Below are positions 12,257-26,591 of a DNA stretch of 64,000 nt, piece by piece. This DNA comes from Eledone cirrhosa (lineage: Eukaryota; Mollusca; Cephalopoda; Octopoda; Eledonidae). Within the stretch, counting starts at the first letter, position 1; every line of letters begins with the position of its first letter. The stretch is from contig OZ024741.1 of the NCBI GenBank assembly GCA_964016885.1, positions 31,969,216-32,033,215 on the forward strand. The letters are read 5' to 3'. Under the pieces are notes generated by a model. It was given only the letters and a program-made list of their open reading frames with translations, made no database searches and had not been told where the DNA came from. The position numbers were made by a program, and so were the translations under genes.

Positions 12257-13882
12257 AGTATCGTCAAGATACCTCACCCTGACACCAACACCAGTATCGT
12301 CAAGATAACTCACTCTGACACCAACACCAGTATCGTCAAGATACCTCACCCTGACACCAACACCAGTATCGTCAAGATACCTCACTCTGACACCAACACC
12401 AGTATCGTCAAGATACCTCACCCTGACACCAACACCAGTATCGTCAGGATACCTCACCCTCACACCAACACCAGTATCGTCAGGATACCTCACTCTGACA
12501 CCAACCCCAGTATCGTCAAGATACATAACTCTGACACCAACACCAGTATCGTCAAGATACCTCACTCTGACACCAACCCCAGTATCGTCAAGATACCTCA
12601 CTCTGACACCAACACCAGTATCGTCAAGATACCTCACTCTGACACCAACACCAGTATCGTCAAGATACATAACTCTGACACCAACACCAGTATCGTCAAG
12701 ATACCTCACTCTGACACCAACACCAGTATCGTCAAGATACCTCACTCTGACAAAATCACCAATATCGTCAAGATACCTCACTCTGACAACATCACCAATA
12801 TCGTCAAGATACCTCACTCTGACAACATCACCAGTATCGTCAAGATATCTCACTCTGACACCAACACCAGTATCGTTAAGATACCTCACTCTGACAACAT
12901 CACCAGTATGGTCAGGATACCTCACTCTGACACCAACACCAGTATCGTCAAGATACCTCACTCTGACAACATCACCAGTATCGTCAAGATATCTCACTCT
13001 GACACCAACACCAGTATCGTCAAGATACCTCACTCTGACAACGTCACCAGTATCGTCAGGATACCTCACTCTGACACCAACACCAGTATCGTCAAGATAC
13101 CTCACTCTGACAACATCACCAGTAACGTCAAGATACCTCACTCTGACACCAACACCAGTATCGTCAAGATACCTCACCCTGACACCAACACCAGTATCGT
13201 CAAGATACCTCACTCTGACACCAACCCCAGTATCGTCAAGATACCTCACTCTGACACCAACACCAGTACCGTCAAGATACCTCACTCTGACACCAACGCC
13301 AGTATCGTCAAGATACCTCACTCTGACACCAACACCAGTATCGTAAAGATACCTCGCCCTGACACCAACACCAGTATCGTCAAGATACCTCACCCTGACA
13401 ACATCACCAGTATCGTCAAGATACCTCACTCTGACACCAACACCAGTATCGTCAAGATACCTCACTCTGACACCAACACCAGTATCGTCAAGATACCTCA
13501 CCCTGACACCAACACCAGTATCGTCAAGATACCTCACTCTGACACCAACACCAGTATCGTCAAGATACCTCATCCTGACACCAACACCAGTATCGTCAAG
13601 ATACCTCACTCTGACACCAACACCAGTATCGTCAAGATACCTCACTCTGACACCAACACCAGTATCGTCAAGATACCTCACTCTGACAACATCACCAGTA
13701 TCGTCAAGATACCTCACTCTGACACCAACACCAGTATCGTCAAGATACCTCACCCTGACACCAACACCAGTATCGTCAAGATACCTCACTCTGACACCAA
13801 CACCAGTATCGTCAAGATACCTCACTCTGACAACATCACCAATATCGTCAAGATACCTCACTCTGACAACATCACCAATATC
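9815..13882. repeat. 113-unit (4,068 bp) higher-order repeat, copy 1
   Basis: This block starts at an ATCGTGAAG junction, has another 63 units in (12,083), and ends at the next one 50 units later. The same 63 + 50 order recurs in the following block, with an extra three units there. It overlaps the 86-unit repeat, showing nested rounds of duplication. Confidence 0.86.
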
Positions 13883-13940
13883 GTGAAGATACCTCACTCT
13901 GACACCAACACCAGTATCGTCAAGATACCTCACTCTGACA

Positions 13941-14156
13941 CCAATACCAGTATCGTCAAGATACCTCACTCTGACACCAACACCAGTATCGTCAAGATAC
14001 CTCACTCTGACACCAACACCAGTATCGTCAAGATACCTCACTCTGACACCAATACCAGTATCGTCAAGATACCTCACTCTGACACCAACACCAGTATCGT
14101 CAAGATACCTCACTCTGACACCAACACCAGTATCGTCAAGATACCTCACTCTGACA
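13941..14156. repeat. 3-unit (108 bp) local duplication
   Basis: The rare synonymous-looking variant CCAATACC at 13,941 is repeated 108 bp later at 14,049, each followed by two consensus units. The other copies of this module have the CCAATACC unit only once. This is a clean record of a three-unit gain. Confidence 0.88.
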
Positions 14157-17100
14157 ACATCACCAGTATCGTCAAGATACCTCACCCTGACACCAACACC
14201 AGTATCGTCAAGATAACTCACTCTGACACCAACACCAGTATCGTCAAGATACCTCACCCTGACACCAACACCAGTATCGTCAAGATACCTCACTCTGACA
14301 CCAACACCAGTATCGTCAAGATACCTCACCCTGACACCAACACCAGTATCGTCAGGATACCTCACCCTCACACCAACACCAGTATCATCAGGATACCTCA
14401 CTCTGACACCAACCCCAGTATCGTCAAGATACATAACTCTGACACCAACACCAGTATCGTCAAGATACCTCACTCTGACACCAACCCCAGTATCGTCAAG
14501 ATACCTCACTCTGACACCAACACCAGTATCGTCAAGATACCTCACTCTGACACCAACACCAGTATCGTCAAGATACATAACTCTGACACCAACACCAGTA
14601 TCGTCAAGATACCTCACTCTGACACCAACACCAGTATCGTCAAGATACCTCACTCTGACAACATCACCAATATCGTCAAGATACCTCACTCTGACAACAT
14701 CACCAATATCGTCAAGATACCTCACTCTGACAACATCACCAGTATCGTCAAGATATCTCACTCTGACACCAACACCAGTATCGTCAAGATACCTCACTCT
14801 GACAACATCACCAGTATCGTCAGGATACCTCACTCTGACACCAACACCAGTATCGTCAAGATACCTCACTCTGACAACATCACCAGTATCGTCAAGATAT
14901 CTCACTCTGACACCAACACCAGTATCGTCAAGATACCTCACTCTGACAACATCACCAGTATCGTCAGGATACCTCACTCTGACACCAACACCAGTATCGT
15001 CAAGATACCTCACTCTGACAACATCACCAGTAACGTCAAGATACCTCACTCTGACACCAACACCAGTATCGTCAAGATACCTCACTCTGACACCAACACC
15101 AGTATCGTCAAGATACCTCACTCTGACACCAACGCAAGTATCGTCAAGATACCTCACTCTGACACCAACACCAGTATCGTAAAGATACCTCACCCTGACA
15201 CCAACACCAGTATCGTCAAGATACCTCACCCTGACACCATCACCAGTATCGTCAAGATACCTCACTCTGACACCAACACCAGTATCGTCAAGATACCTCA
15301 CTCTGACACCAACACCAGTATCGTCAAGATACCTCACCCTGACACCAACACCAGTATCGTCAAGATACCTCACTCTGACACCAACACCAGTATCGTCAAG
15401 ATACCTCATCCTGACACCAACACCAGTATCGTCAAGATACCTCACTCTGACACCAACACCAGTATCGTCAAGATACCTCACCCTGACACCAACACCAGTA
15501 TCGTCAACATACCTCACTCTGACACCAACCCCAGTATCGTCAAGATACCTCACTCTGACACCAACACCAGCATCGTCAAGATACCTCACCCTGACACCAA
15601 CACCAGTATCGTCAAGATACCTCACCCTGATACCATCACCAGTATCGTCAAGATACCTCACTCTGACACTAACACCAGTATCGTCAAGATACCTCACTCT
15701 GACACCAACACCAGTATCGTCAAGATACCTCACCCTGACACCAACACCAGTATCGTCAAGATACCTCACTCTGACACCAACACCAGTATCGTCAAGATAC
15801 CTCACCCTGACACCAACACCAGTATCGTCAAGATACCTCACTCTGACAACATCACCAATATCGTCAAGATACCTCACTCTGACACCAACCCCAGTATCGT
15901 CAAGATACCTCACTCTGACACCAACACCAGTATCGTCAAGATACCTCACTCTGACACCAACACCAGTATCGTCAAGATACCTCACTCTGACAACATCTGC
16001 AGTATCGTCAAGATACCTCACTCTGACACCAACACCAGTATCGTCAAGATACCTCACTCTGACAACATCACCAGTATCGTCAAGATACCTCACTCTGACA
16101 CCAACACCAGTATCGTCAAGATACCTCACCCTGACACCAACACCAGTATCGTCAAGATACCTCACTCTGACACCAACACCAGTATCGTCAAGATACCTCA
16201 CTCTGACAACATCACCAATATCGTCAAGATACCTCACTCTGACAACATCACCAATATCGTGAAGATACCTCACTCTGACACCAACACCAGTATCGTCAAG
16301 ATACCTCACTCTGACACCAATACCAGTATCGTCAAGATACCTCACTCTGACACCAACACCAGTATCGTCAAGATACCTCACTCTGACACCAACACCAGTA
16401 TCGTCAAGATACCTCACTCTGACAACATCACCAGTATCGTCAAGATACCTCACCCTGACACCAACACCAGTATCGTCAAGATAACTCACTCTGACACCAA
16501 CACCAGTATCGTCAAGATACCTCACCCTGACACCAACACCAGTATCGTCAAGATACCTCACTCTGACACCAACACCAGTATCGTCAAGATACCTCACCCT
16601 GACACCAACACCAGTATCGTCAGGATACCTCACCCTCACACCAACACCAGTATCGTCAGGATACCTCACTCTGACACCAACCCCAGTATCGTCAAGATAC
16701 ATAACTCTGACACCAACACCAGTATCGTCAAGATACCTCACTCTGACACCAACCCCAGTATCGTCAAGATACCTCACTCTGACACCAACACCAGTATCGT
16801 CAAGATACCTCACTCTGACACCAACACCAGTATCGTCAAGATACATAACTCTGACACCAACACCAGTATCGTCAAGATACCTCACTCTGACACCAACACC
16901 AGTATCGTCAAGATACCTCACTCTGACAAAATCACCAATATCGTCAAGATACCTCACTCTGACAACATCACCAATATCGTCAAGATACCTCACTCTGACA
17001 ACATCACCAGTATCGTCAAGATATCTCACTCTGACACCAACACCAGTATCGTTAAGATACCTCACTCTGACAACATCACCAGTATGGTCAGGATACCTCA

Positions 17101-17823
17101 CTCTGACACCAACACCAGTATCGTCAAGATACCTCACTCTGACAACATCACCAGTATCGTCAAGATATCTCACTCTGACACCAACACCAGTATCGTCAAG
17201 ATACCTCACTCTGACAACATCACCAGTATCGTCAGGATACCTCACTCTGACACCAACACCAGTATCGTCAAGATACCTCACTCTGACAACATCACCAGTA
17301 ACGTCAAGATACCTCACTCTGACACCAACACCAGTATCGTCAAGATACCTCACCCTGACACCAACACCAGTATCGTCAAGATACCTCACTCTGACACCAA
17401 CCCCAGTATCGTCAAGATACCTCACTCTGACACCAACACCAGTACCGTCAAGATACCTCACTCTGACACCAACGCCAGTATCGTCAAGATACCTCACTCT
17501 GACACCAACACCAGTATCGTAAAGATACCTCGCCCTGACACCAACACCAGTATCGTCAAGATACCTCACCCTGACAACATCACCAGTATCGTCAAGATAC
17601 CTCACTCTGACACCAACACCAGTATCGTCAAGATACCTCACTCTGACACCAACACCAGTATCGTCAAGATACCTCACCCTGACACCAACACCAGTATCGT
17701 CAAGATACCTCACTCTGACACCAACACCAGTATCGTCAAGAAACCTCATCCTGACACCAACACCAGTATCGTCAAGATACCTCACTCTGACACCAACACC
17801 AGTATCGTCAAGATACCTCACTC

Positions 17824-17834
17824 TGACTACCAAC
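17824..17834 (+). other. 1-bp insertion (TGACTACC)
   Basis: An extra T at 17,828 turns TGACACC into TGACTACC and moves the phase from 26 to 27. It ends both long open frames that reach this point. I see it only once, so it is probably young, or a sequencing or assembly error. Confidence 0.88.
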
Positions 17835-18059
17835 ACCAGTATCGTCAAGATACCTCACTCTGACAACATCACCAGTATCGTCAAGATACCTCACTCTGAC
17901 ACCAACACCAGTATCGTCAAGATACCTCACCCTGACACCAACACCAGTATCGTCAAGATACCTCACTCTGACACCAACACCAGTATCGTCAAGATACCTC
18001 ACTCTGACAACATCACCAATATCGTCAAGATACCTCACTCTGACAACATCACCAATATC

Positions 18060-19175
18060 GTGAAGATACCTCACTCTGACACCAACACCAGTATCGTCAA
18101 GATACCTCACTCTGACACCAATACCAGTATCGTCAAGATACCTCACTCTGACACCAACACCAGTATCGTCAAGATACCTCACTCTGACACCAACACCAGT
18201 ATCGTCAAGATACCTCACTCTGACAACATCACCAGTATCGTCAAGATACCTCACCCTGACACCAACACCAGTATCGTCAAGATAACTCACTCTGACACCA
18301 ACACCAGTATCGTCAAGATACCTCACCCTGACACCAACACCAGTATCGTCAAGATACCTCACTCTGACACCAACACCAGTATCGTCAAGATACCTCACCC
18401 TGACACTAACACCAGTATCGTCAGGATACCTCACCCTCACACCAACACCAGTATCGTCAGGATACCTCACTCTGACACCAACCCCAGTATCGTCAAGATA
18501 CATAACTCTGACACCAACACCAGTATCGTCAAGATACCTCACTCTGACACCAACCCCAGTATCGTCAAGATACCTCACTCTGACACCAACGCCAGTATCG
18601 TCAAGATACCTCACTCTGACACCAACACCAGTATCGTAAAGATACCTCGCCCTGACCCCAACACCAGTATCGTCAAGATACCTCACCCTGACACCATCAC
18701 CAGTATCGTCAAGATACCTCACTGTGACACCAACACCAGTATCGTCAAGATACCTCACTCTGACACCAACACCAGTATCGTCAAGATACCTCACCCTGAC
18801 ACCAACACCAGTATCGTCAAGATACCTCACTCTGACACCAACACCAGTATCGTCAATATACCTCATCCTGACACCAACACCAGTATCGTCAAGATACCTC
18901 ACTCTGACACCAACACCAGTATCGTCAAGATACCTCACTCTGACACCAACACCAGTATCGTCAAGATACCTCACTCTGACAACATCACCAGTATCGTCAA
19001 GATACCTCACTCTGACACCAACACCAGTATCGTCAAGATACCTCACCCTGACACCAACACCAGTATCGTCAAGATACCTCACTCTGACACCAACACCAGT
19101 ATCGTCAAGATACCTCACTCTGACAACATCACCAATATCGTCAAGATACCTCACTCTGACAACATCACCAATATC
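18060..19175. repeat. 31-unit module between GTGAAG junctions
   Basis: This module begins with the string shared by most GTGAAG junctions (four class A units, one class B, then C-rich, GATAACTC and CACCCTCAC units). It is cut short compared with its 63 to 66-unit relatives. Its CACTGTGAC unit at 18,722 recurs at 20,990, 63 units later, so its right half was copied into the next module. Confidence 0.8.
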
Positions 19176-21443
19176 GTGAAGATACCTCACTCTGACACCA
19201 ACACCAGTATCGTCAAGATACCTCACTCTGACACCAATACCAGTATCGTCAAGATACCTCACTCTGACACCAACACCAGTATCGTCAAGATACCTCACTC
19301 TGACACCAACACCAGTATCGTCAAGATACCTCACTCTGACAACATCACCAGTATCGTCAAGATACCTCACCCTGACACCAACACCAGTATCGTCAAGATA
19401 ACTCACTCTGACACCAACACCAGTATCGTCAAGATACCTCACCCTGACACCAACACCAGTATCGTCAAGATACCTCACTCTGACACCAACACCAGTATCG
19501 TCAAGATACCTCACCCTGACACCAACACCAGTATCGTCAGGATACCTCACCCTCACACCAACACCAGTATCGTCAGGATACCTCACTCTGACACCAACCC
19601 CAGTATCGTCAAGATACATAACTCTGACACCAACACCAGTATCGTCAAGATACCTCACTCTGACACCAACCCCAGTATCGTCAAGATACCTCACTCTGAC
19701 ACCAACACCAGTATCGTCAAGATACCTCACTCTGACACCAACACCAGTATCGTCAAGATACATAACTCTGACACCAACACCAGTATCGTCAAGATACCTC
19801 ACTCTGACACCAACACCAGTATCGTCAAGATACCTCACTCTGACAACATCACCAATATCGTCAAGATACCTCACTCTGACAACATCACCAATATCGTCAA
19901 GATACCTCACTCTGACAACATCACCAGTATCGTCAAGATATCTCACTCTGACACCAACACCAGTATCGTCAAGATACCTCACTCTGACAACATCACCAGT
20001 ATCGTCAGGATACCTCACTCTGACACCAACACCAGTATCGTCAAGATACCTCACTCTGACAACATCACCAGTATCGTCAAGATATCTCACTCTGACACCA
20101 ACACCAGTATCGTCAAGATACCTCACTCTGACAACATCACCAGTATCGTCAGGATACCTCACTCTGACACCAACACCAGTATCGTCAAGATACCTCACTC
20201 TGACAACATCACCAGTAACGTCAAGATACCTCACTCTGACACCAACACCAGTATCGTCAAGATACCTCACTCTGACACCAACACCAGTATCGTCAAGATA
20301 CCTCACTCTGACACCAACGCCAGTATCGTCAAGATACCTCACTCTGACACCAACACCAGTATCGTAAAGATACCTCACCCTGACACCAACACCAGTATCG
20401 TCAAGATACCTCACCCTGACACCATCACCAGTATCGTCAAGATACCTCACTCTGACACCAACACCAGTATCGTCAAGATACCTCACTCTGACACCAACAC
20501 CAGTATCGTCAAGATACCTCACCCTGACACCAACACCAGTATCGTCAAGATACCTCACTCTGACACCAACACCAGTATCGTCAAGATACCTCATCCTGAC
20601 ACCAACACCAGTATCGTCAAGATACCTCACTCTGACACCAACACCAGTATCGTCAAGATACCTCACCCTGACACCAACACCAGTATCGTCAACATACCTC
20701 ACTCTGACACCAACCCCAGTATCGTCAAGATACCTCACTCTGACACCAACACCAGCATCGTCAAGATACCTCACCCTGACACCAACACCAGTATCGTCAA
20801 GATACCTCACCCTGATACCATCACCAGTATCGTCAAGATACCTCACTCTGACACTAACGCCAGTATCGTCAAGATACCTCACTCTGACACCAACACCAGT
20901 ATCGTAAAGATACCTCGCCCTGACCCCAACACCAGTATCGTCAAGATACCTCACCCTGACACCATCACCAGTATCGTCAAGATACCTCACTGTGACACCA
21001 ACACCAGTATCGTCAAGATACCTCACTCTGACACCAACACCAGTATCGTCAAGATACCTCACCCTGACACCAACACCAGTATCGTCAAGATACCTCACTC
21101 TGACACCAACACCAGTATCGTCAATATACCTCATCCTGACACCAACACCAGTATCGTCAAGATACCTCACTCTGACACCAACACCAGTATCGTCAAGATA
21201 CCTCACTCTGACACCAACACCAGTATCGTCAAGATACCTCACTCTGACAACATCACCAGTATCGTCAAGATACCTCACTCTGACACCAACACCAGTATCG
21301 TCAAGATACCTCACCCTGACACCAACACCAGTATCGTCAAGATACCTCACTCTGACACCAACACCAGTATCGTCAAGATACCTCACTCTGACAACATCAC
21401 CAATATCGTCAAGATACCTCACTCTGACAACATCACCAATATC
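19176..21443. repeat. 63-unit (2,268 bp) module
   Basis: The length between GTG junctions (19,176 and 21,444) equals that of 6,719-8,987 and 9,815-12,083. It carries the CACCCTCAC unit near 19,550 and the CACTGTGAC unit at 20,990. It belongs to the same family as the 6-18 kb blocks. Confidence 0.82.
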
Positions 21444-23819
21444 GTGAAGATACCTCACTCTGACACCAACACCAGTATCGTCAAGATACCTCACTCTGAC
21501 ACCAATACCAGTATCGTCAAGATACCTCACTCTGACACCAACACCAGTATCGTCAAGATACCTCACTCTGACACCAACACCAGTATCGTCAAGATACCTC
21601 ACTCTGACAACATCACCAGTATCGTCAAGATACCTCACCCTGACACCAACACCAGTATCGTCAAGATAACTCACTCTGACACCAACACCAGTATCGTCAA
21701 GATACCTCACCCTGACACCAACACCAGTATCGTCAAGATACCTCACTCTGACACCAACACCAGTATCGTCAAGATACCTCACCCTGACACCAACACCAGT
21801 ATCGTCAGGATACCTCACCCTCACACCAACACCAGTATCGTCAGGATACCTCACTCTGACACCAACCCCAGTATCGTCAAGATACATAACTCTGACACCA
21901 ACACCAGTATCGTCAAGATACCTCACTCTGACACCAACCCCAGTATCGTCAAGATACCTCACTCTGACACCAACACCAGTATCGTCAAGATACCTCACTC
22001 TGACACCAACACCAGTATCGTCAAGATACATAACTCTGACACCAACACCAGTATCGTCAAGATACCTCACTCTGACACCAACACCAGTATCGTCAAGATA
22101 CCTCACTCTGACAACATCACCAATATCGTCAAGATACCTCACTCTGACAACATCACCAATATCGTCAAGATACCTCACTCTGACAACATCACCAGTATCG
22201 TCAAGATATCTCACTCTGACACCAACACCAGTATCGTCAAGATACCTCACTCTGACAACATCACCAGTATCGTCAGGATACCTCACTCTGACACCAACAC
22301 CAGTATCGTCAAGATACCTCACTCTGACAACATCACCAGTATCGTCAAGATATCTCACTCTGACACCAACACCAGTATCGTCAAGATACCTCACTCTGAC
22401 AACATCACCAGTATCGTCAGGATACCTCACTCTGACACCAACACCAGTATCGTCAAGATACCTCACTCTGACAACATCACCAGTAACGTCAAGATACCTC
22501 ACTCTGACACCAACACCAGTATCGTCAAGATACCTCACTCTGACACCAACACCAGTATCGTCAAGATACCTCACTCTGACACCAACGCCAGTATCGTCAA
22601 GATACCTCACTCTGACACCAACACCAGTATCGTAAAGATACCTCACCCTGACACCAACACCAGTATCGTCAAGATACCTCACCCTGACACCATCACCAGT
22701 ATCGTCAAGATACCTCACTCTGACACCAACACCAGTATCGTCAAGATACCTCACTCTGACACCAACACCAGTATCGTCAAGATACCTCACCCTGACACCA
22801 ACACCAGTATCGTCAAGATACCTCACTCTGACACCAACACCAGTATCGTCAAGATACCTCATCCTGACACCAACACCAGTATCGTCAAGATACCTCACTC
22901 TGACACCAACACCAGTATCGTCAAGATACCTCACCCTGACACCAACACCAGTATCGTCAACATACCTCACTCTGACACCAACCCCAGTATCGTCAAGATA
23001 CCTCACTCTGACACCAACACCAGCATCGTCAAGATACCTCACCCTGACACCAACACCAGTATCGTCAAGATACCTCACCCTGATACCATCACCAGTATCG
23101 TCAAGATACCTCACTCTGACACTAACACCAGTATCGTCAAGATACCTCACTCTGACACCAACACCAGTATCGTCAAGATACCTCACCCTGACACCAACAC
23201 CAGTATCGTCAAGATACCTCACTCTGACACCAACACCAGTATCGTCAAGATACCTCACCCTGACACCAACACCAGTATCGTCAAGATACCTCACTCTGAC
23301 AACATCACCAATATCGTCAAGATACCTCACTCTGACAACATCACCAATATCGTCAAGATACCTCACTCTGACACCAACCCCAGTATCGTCAAGATACCTC
23401 ACTCTGACACCAACACCAGTATCGTCAAGATACCTCACTCTGACACCAACACCAGTATCGTCAGGATACCTCACTCTGACACCAACACCAGTATCGTCAA
23501 GATACCTCACTCTGACACCAACACCAGTATCGTCAAGATACCTCACTCTGACAACATCTGCAGTATCGTCAAGATACCTAACTCTGACACCAACACCAGT
23601 ATCGTCAAGATACCTCACTCTGACAACATCACCAGTATCGTCAAGATACCTCACTCTGACACCAACACCAGTATCGTCAAGATACCTCAACCTGACACCA
23701 ACACCAGTATCGTCAAGATACCTCACTCTGACACCAACACCAGTATCGTCAAGATACCTCACTCTGACAACATCACCAATATCGTCAAGATACCTCACTC
23801 TGACAACATCACCAATATC
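21444..23819. repeat. 66-unit (2,376 bp) module
   Basis: This lies between the GTG junctions at 21,444 and 23,820. The length is as in 13,883-16,259, but the extra three units sit elsewhere, near the right end, where an extra class B' unit and extra class A units appear. It contains the CTGCAG-bearing unit near 23,557. Confidence 0.78.
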
Positions 23820-26591
23820 GTGAAGATACCTCACTCTGACACCAACACCAGTATCGTCAAGATACCTCACTCTGACACCAATACCAGTATCGTCAAGATA
23901 CCTCACTCTGACACCAACACCAGTATCGTCAAGATACCTCACTCTGACACCAACACCAGTATCGTCAAGATACCTCACTCTGACAACATCACCAGTATCG
24001 TCAAGATACCTCACCCTGACACCAACACCAGTATCGTCAAGATAACTCACTCTGACACCAACACCAGTATCGTCAAGATACCTCACCCTGACACCAACAC
24101 CAGTATCGTCAAGATACCTCACTCTGACACCAACACCAGTATCGTCAAGATACCTCACCCTGACACCAACACCAGTATCGTCAGGATACCTCACCCTCAC
24201 ACCAACACCAGTATCGTCAGGATACCTCACTCTGACACCAACCCCAGTATCGTCAAGATACATAACTCTGACACCAACACCAGTATCGTCAAGATACCTC
24301 ACTCTGACACCAACCCCAGTATCGTCAAGATACCTCACTCTGACACCAACACCAGTATCGTCAAGATACCTCACTCTGACACCAACACCAGTATCGTCAA
24401 GATACATAACTCTGACACCAACACCAGTATCGTCAAGATACCTCACTCTGACACCAACACCAGTATCGTCAAGATACCTCACTCTGACAACATCACCAAT
24501 ATCGTCAAGATACCTCACTCTGACAACATCACCAATATCGTCAAGATACCTCACTCTGACAACATCACCAGTATCGTCAAGATATCTCACTCTGACACCA
24601 ACACCAGTATCGTTAAGATACCTCACTCTGACAACATCACCAGTATGGTCAGGATACCTCACTCTGACACCAACACCAGTATCGTCAAGATACCTCACTC
24701 TGACAACATCACCAGTATCGTCAAGATATCTCACTCTGACACCAACACCAGTATCGTCAAGATACCTCACTCTGACAACATCACCAGTATCGTCAGGATA
24801 CCTCACTCTGACACCAACACCAGTATCGTCAAGATACCTCACTCTGACAACATCACCAGTAACGTCAAGATACCTCACTCTGACACCAACACCAGTATCG
24901 TCAAGATACCTCACCCTGACACCAACACCAGTATCGTCAATATACCTCACTCTGACACCAACCCCAGTATCGTCAAGATACCTCACTCTGACACCAACAC
25001 CAGTATCGTCAAGATACCTCACTCTGACACCAACGCCAGTATCGTCAAGATACCTCACTCTGACACCAACACCAGTATCGTAAAGATACCTCGCCCTGAC
25101 ACCAACACCAGTATCGTCAAGATACCTCACCCTGACACCATCACCAGTATCGTCAAGATACCTCACTCTGACACCAACACCAGTATCGTCAAGATACCTC
25201 ACTCTGACACCAACACCAGTATCGTCAAGATACCTCACCCTGACACCAACACCAGTATCGTCAAGATACCTCACTCTGACACCAACACCAGTATCGTCAA
25301 GATACCTCATCCTGACACCAACACCAGTATCGTCAAGATACCTCACTCTGACACCAACACCAGTATCGTCAAGATACCTCACTCTGACACCAACACCAGT
25401 ATCGTCAAGATACCTCACTCTGACAACATCACCAGTATCGTCAAGATACCTCACTCTGACACCAACACCAGTATCGTCAAGATACCTCACCCTGACACCA
25501 ACACCAGTATCGTCAAGATACCTCACTCTGACACCAATACCAGTATCGTCAAGATACCTCACTCTGACACCAACACCAGTATCGTCAAGATACCTCACTC
25601 TGACACCAACACCAGTATCGTCAAGATACCTCACTCTGACAACATCACCAGTATCGTCAAGATACCTCACCCTGAGACCAACACCAGTATCGTCAAGATA
25701 ACTCACTCTGACACCAACACCAGTATCGTCAAGATACCTCACCCTGACACCAACACCAGTATCGTCAAGATACCTCACTCTGACACCAACACCAGTATCG
25801 TCAAGATACCTCACCCTGACACCAACACCAGTATCGTCAGGATACCTCACCCTCACACCAACACCAGTATCGTCAGGATACCTCACTCTGACACCAACCC
25901 CAGTATCGTCAAGATACATAACTCTGACACCAACACCAGTATCGTCAAGATACCTCACTCTGACACCAACCCCAGTATCGTCAAGATACCTCACTCTGAC
26001 ACCAACGCCAGTATCGTCAAGATACCTCACTCTGACACCAACACCAGTATCGTAAAGATACCTCGCCCTGACCCCAACACCAGTATCGTCAAGATACCTC
26101 ACCCTGACACCATCACCAGTATCGTCAAGATACCTCACTCTGACACCAACACCAGTATCGTCAAGATACCTCACTCTGACACCAACACCAGTATCGTCAA
26201 GATACCTCACCCTGACACCAACACCAGTATCGTCAAGATACCTCACTCTGACACCAACACCAGTATCGTCAAGATACCTCATCCTGACACCAACACCAGT
26301 ATCGTCAAGATACCTCACTCTGACACCAACACCAGTATCGTCAAGATACCTCACTCTGACACCAACACCAGTATCGTCAAGATACCTCACTCTGACAACA
26401 TCACCAGTATCGTCAAGATACCTCACTCTGACACCAACACCAGTATCGTCAAGATACCTCACCCTGACACCAACACCAGTATCGTCAAGATACCTCACTC
26501 TGACACCAACACCAGTATCGTCAAGATACCTCACTCTGACAACATCACCAATATCGTCAAGATACCTCACTCTGACAACATCACCAATATC
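23820..26591. repeat. 77-unit (2,772 bp) module
   Basis: This runs from GTG junction 23,820 to 26,592. It includes the TATGGTCAGG marker near 24,645 and the unique-to-this-area GAGACC unit at 25,674. It reads as a fusion of a 50-unit type segment (compare 12,083-13,882) with the start of a further module. Confidence 0.78.

Larger units (their letters stand above)
13883..18059. repeat. 116-unit (4,177 bp) higher-order repeat, copy 2
   Basis: This has the same order as 9,815-13,882, with internal GTG junctions at 13,883 and 16,259. It carries a three-unit insertion near 13,941-14,156 and one extra base at 17,828. The TATCATCAGG marker at 14,383 is 116 units after that at 10,207, which places the insertion before it. 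The TATGGTCAGG marker (12,908 and 17,084) confirms the match. Confidence 0.86.

Noticed and set aside
4283..17848. A 4,521-residue minus-strand open frame as a giant repeat protein (likewise 17,808-32,330 and 43,270-54,324)
   Set aside because: It is pure 12-residue repeat, exists only because the unit is 36 bp, overlaps open plus-strand frames, and is broken by indels and stop changes that duplicate freely. There is no non-repeat start, end or domain.
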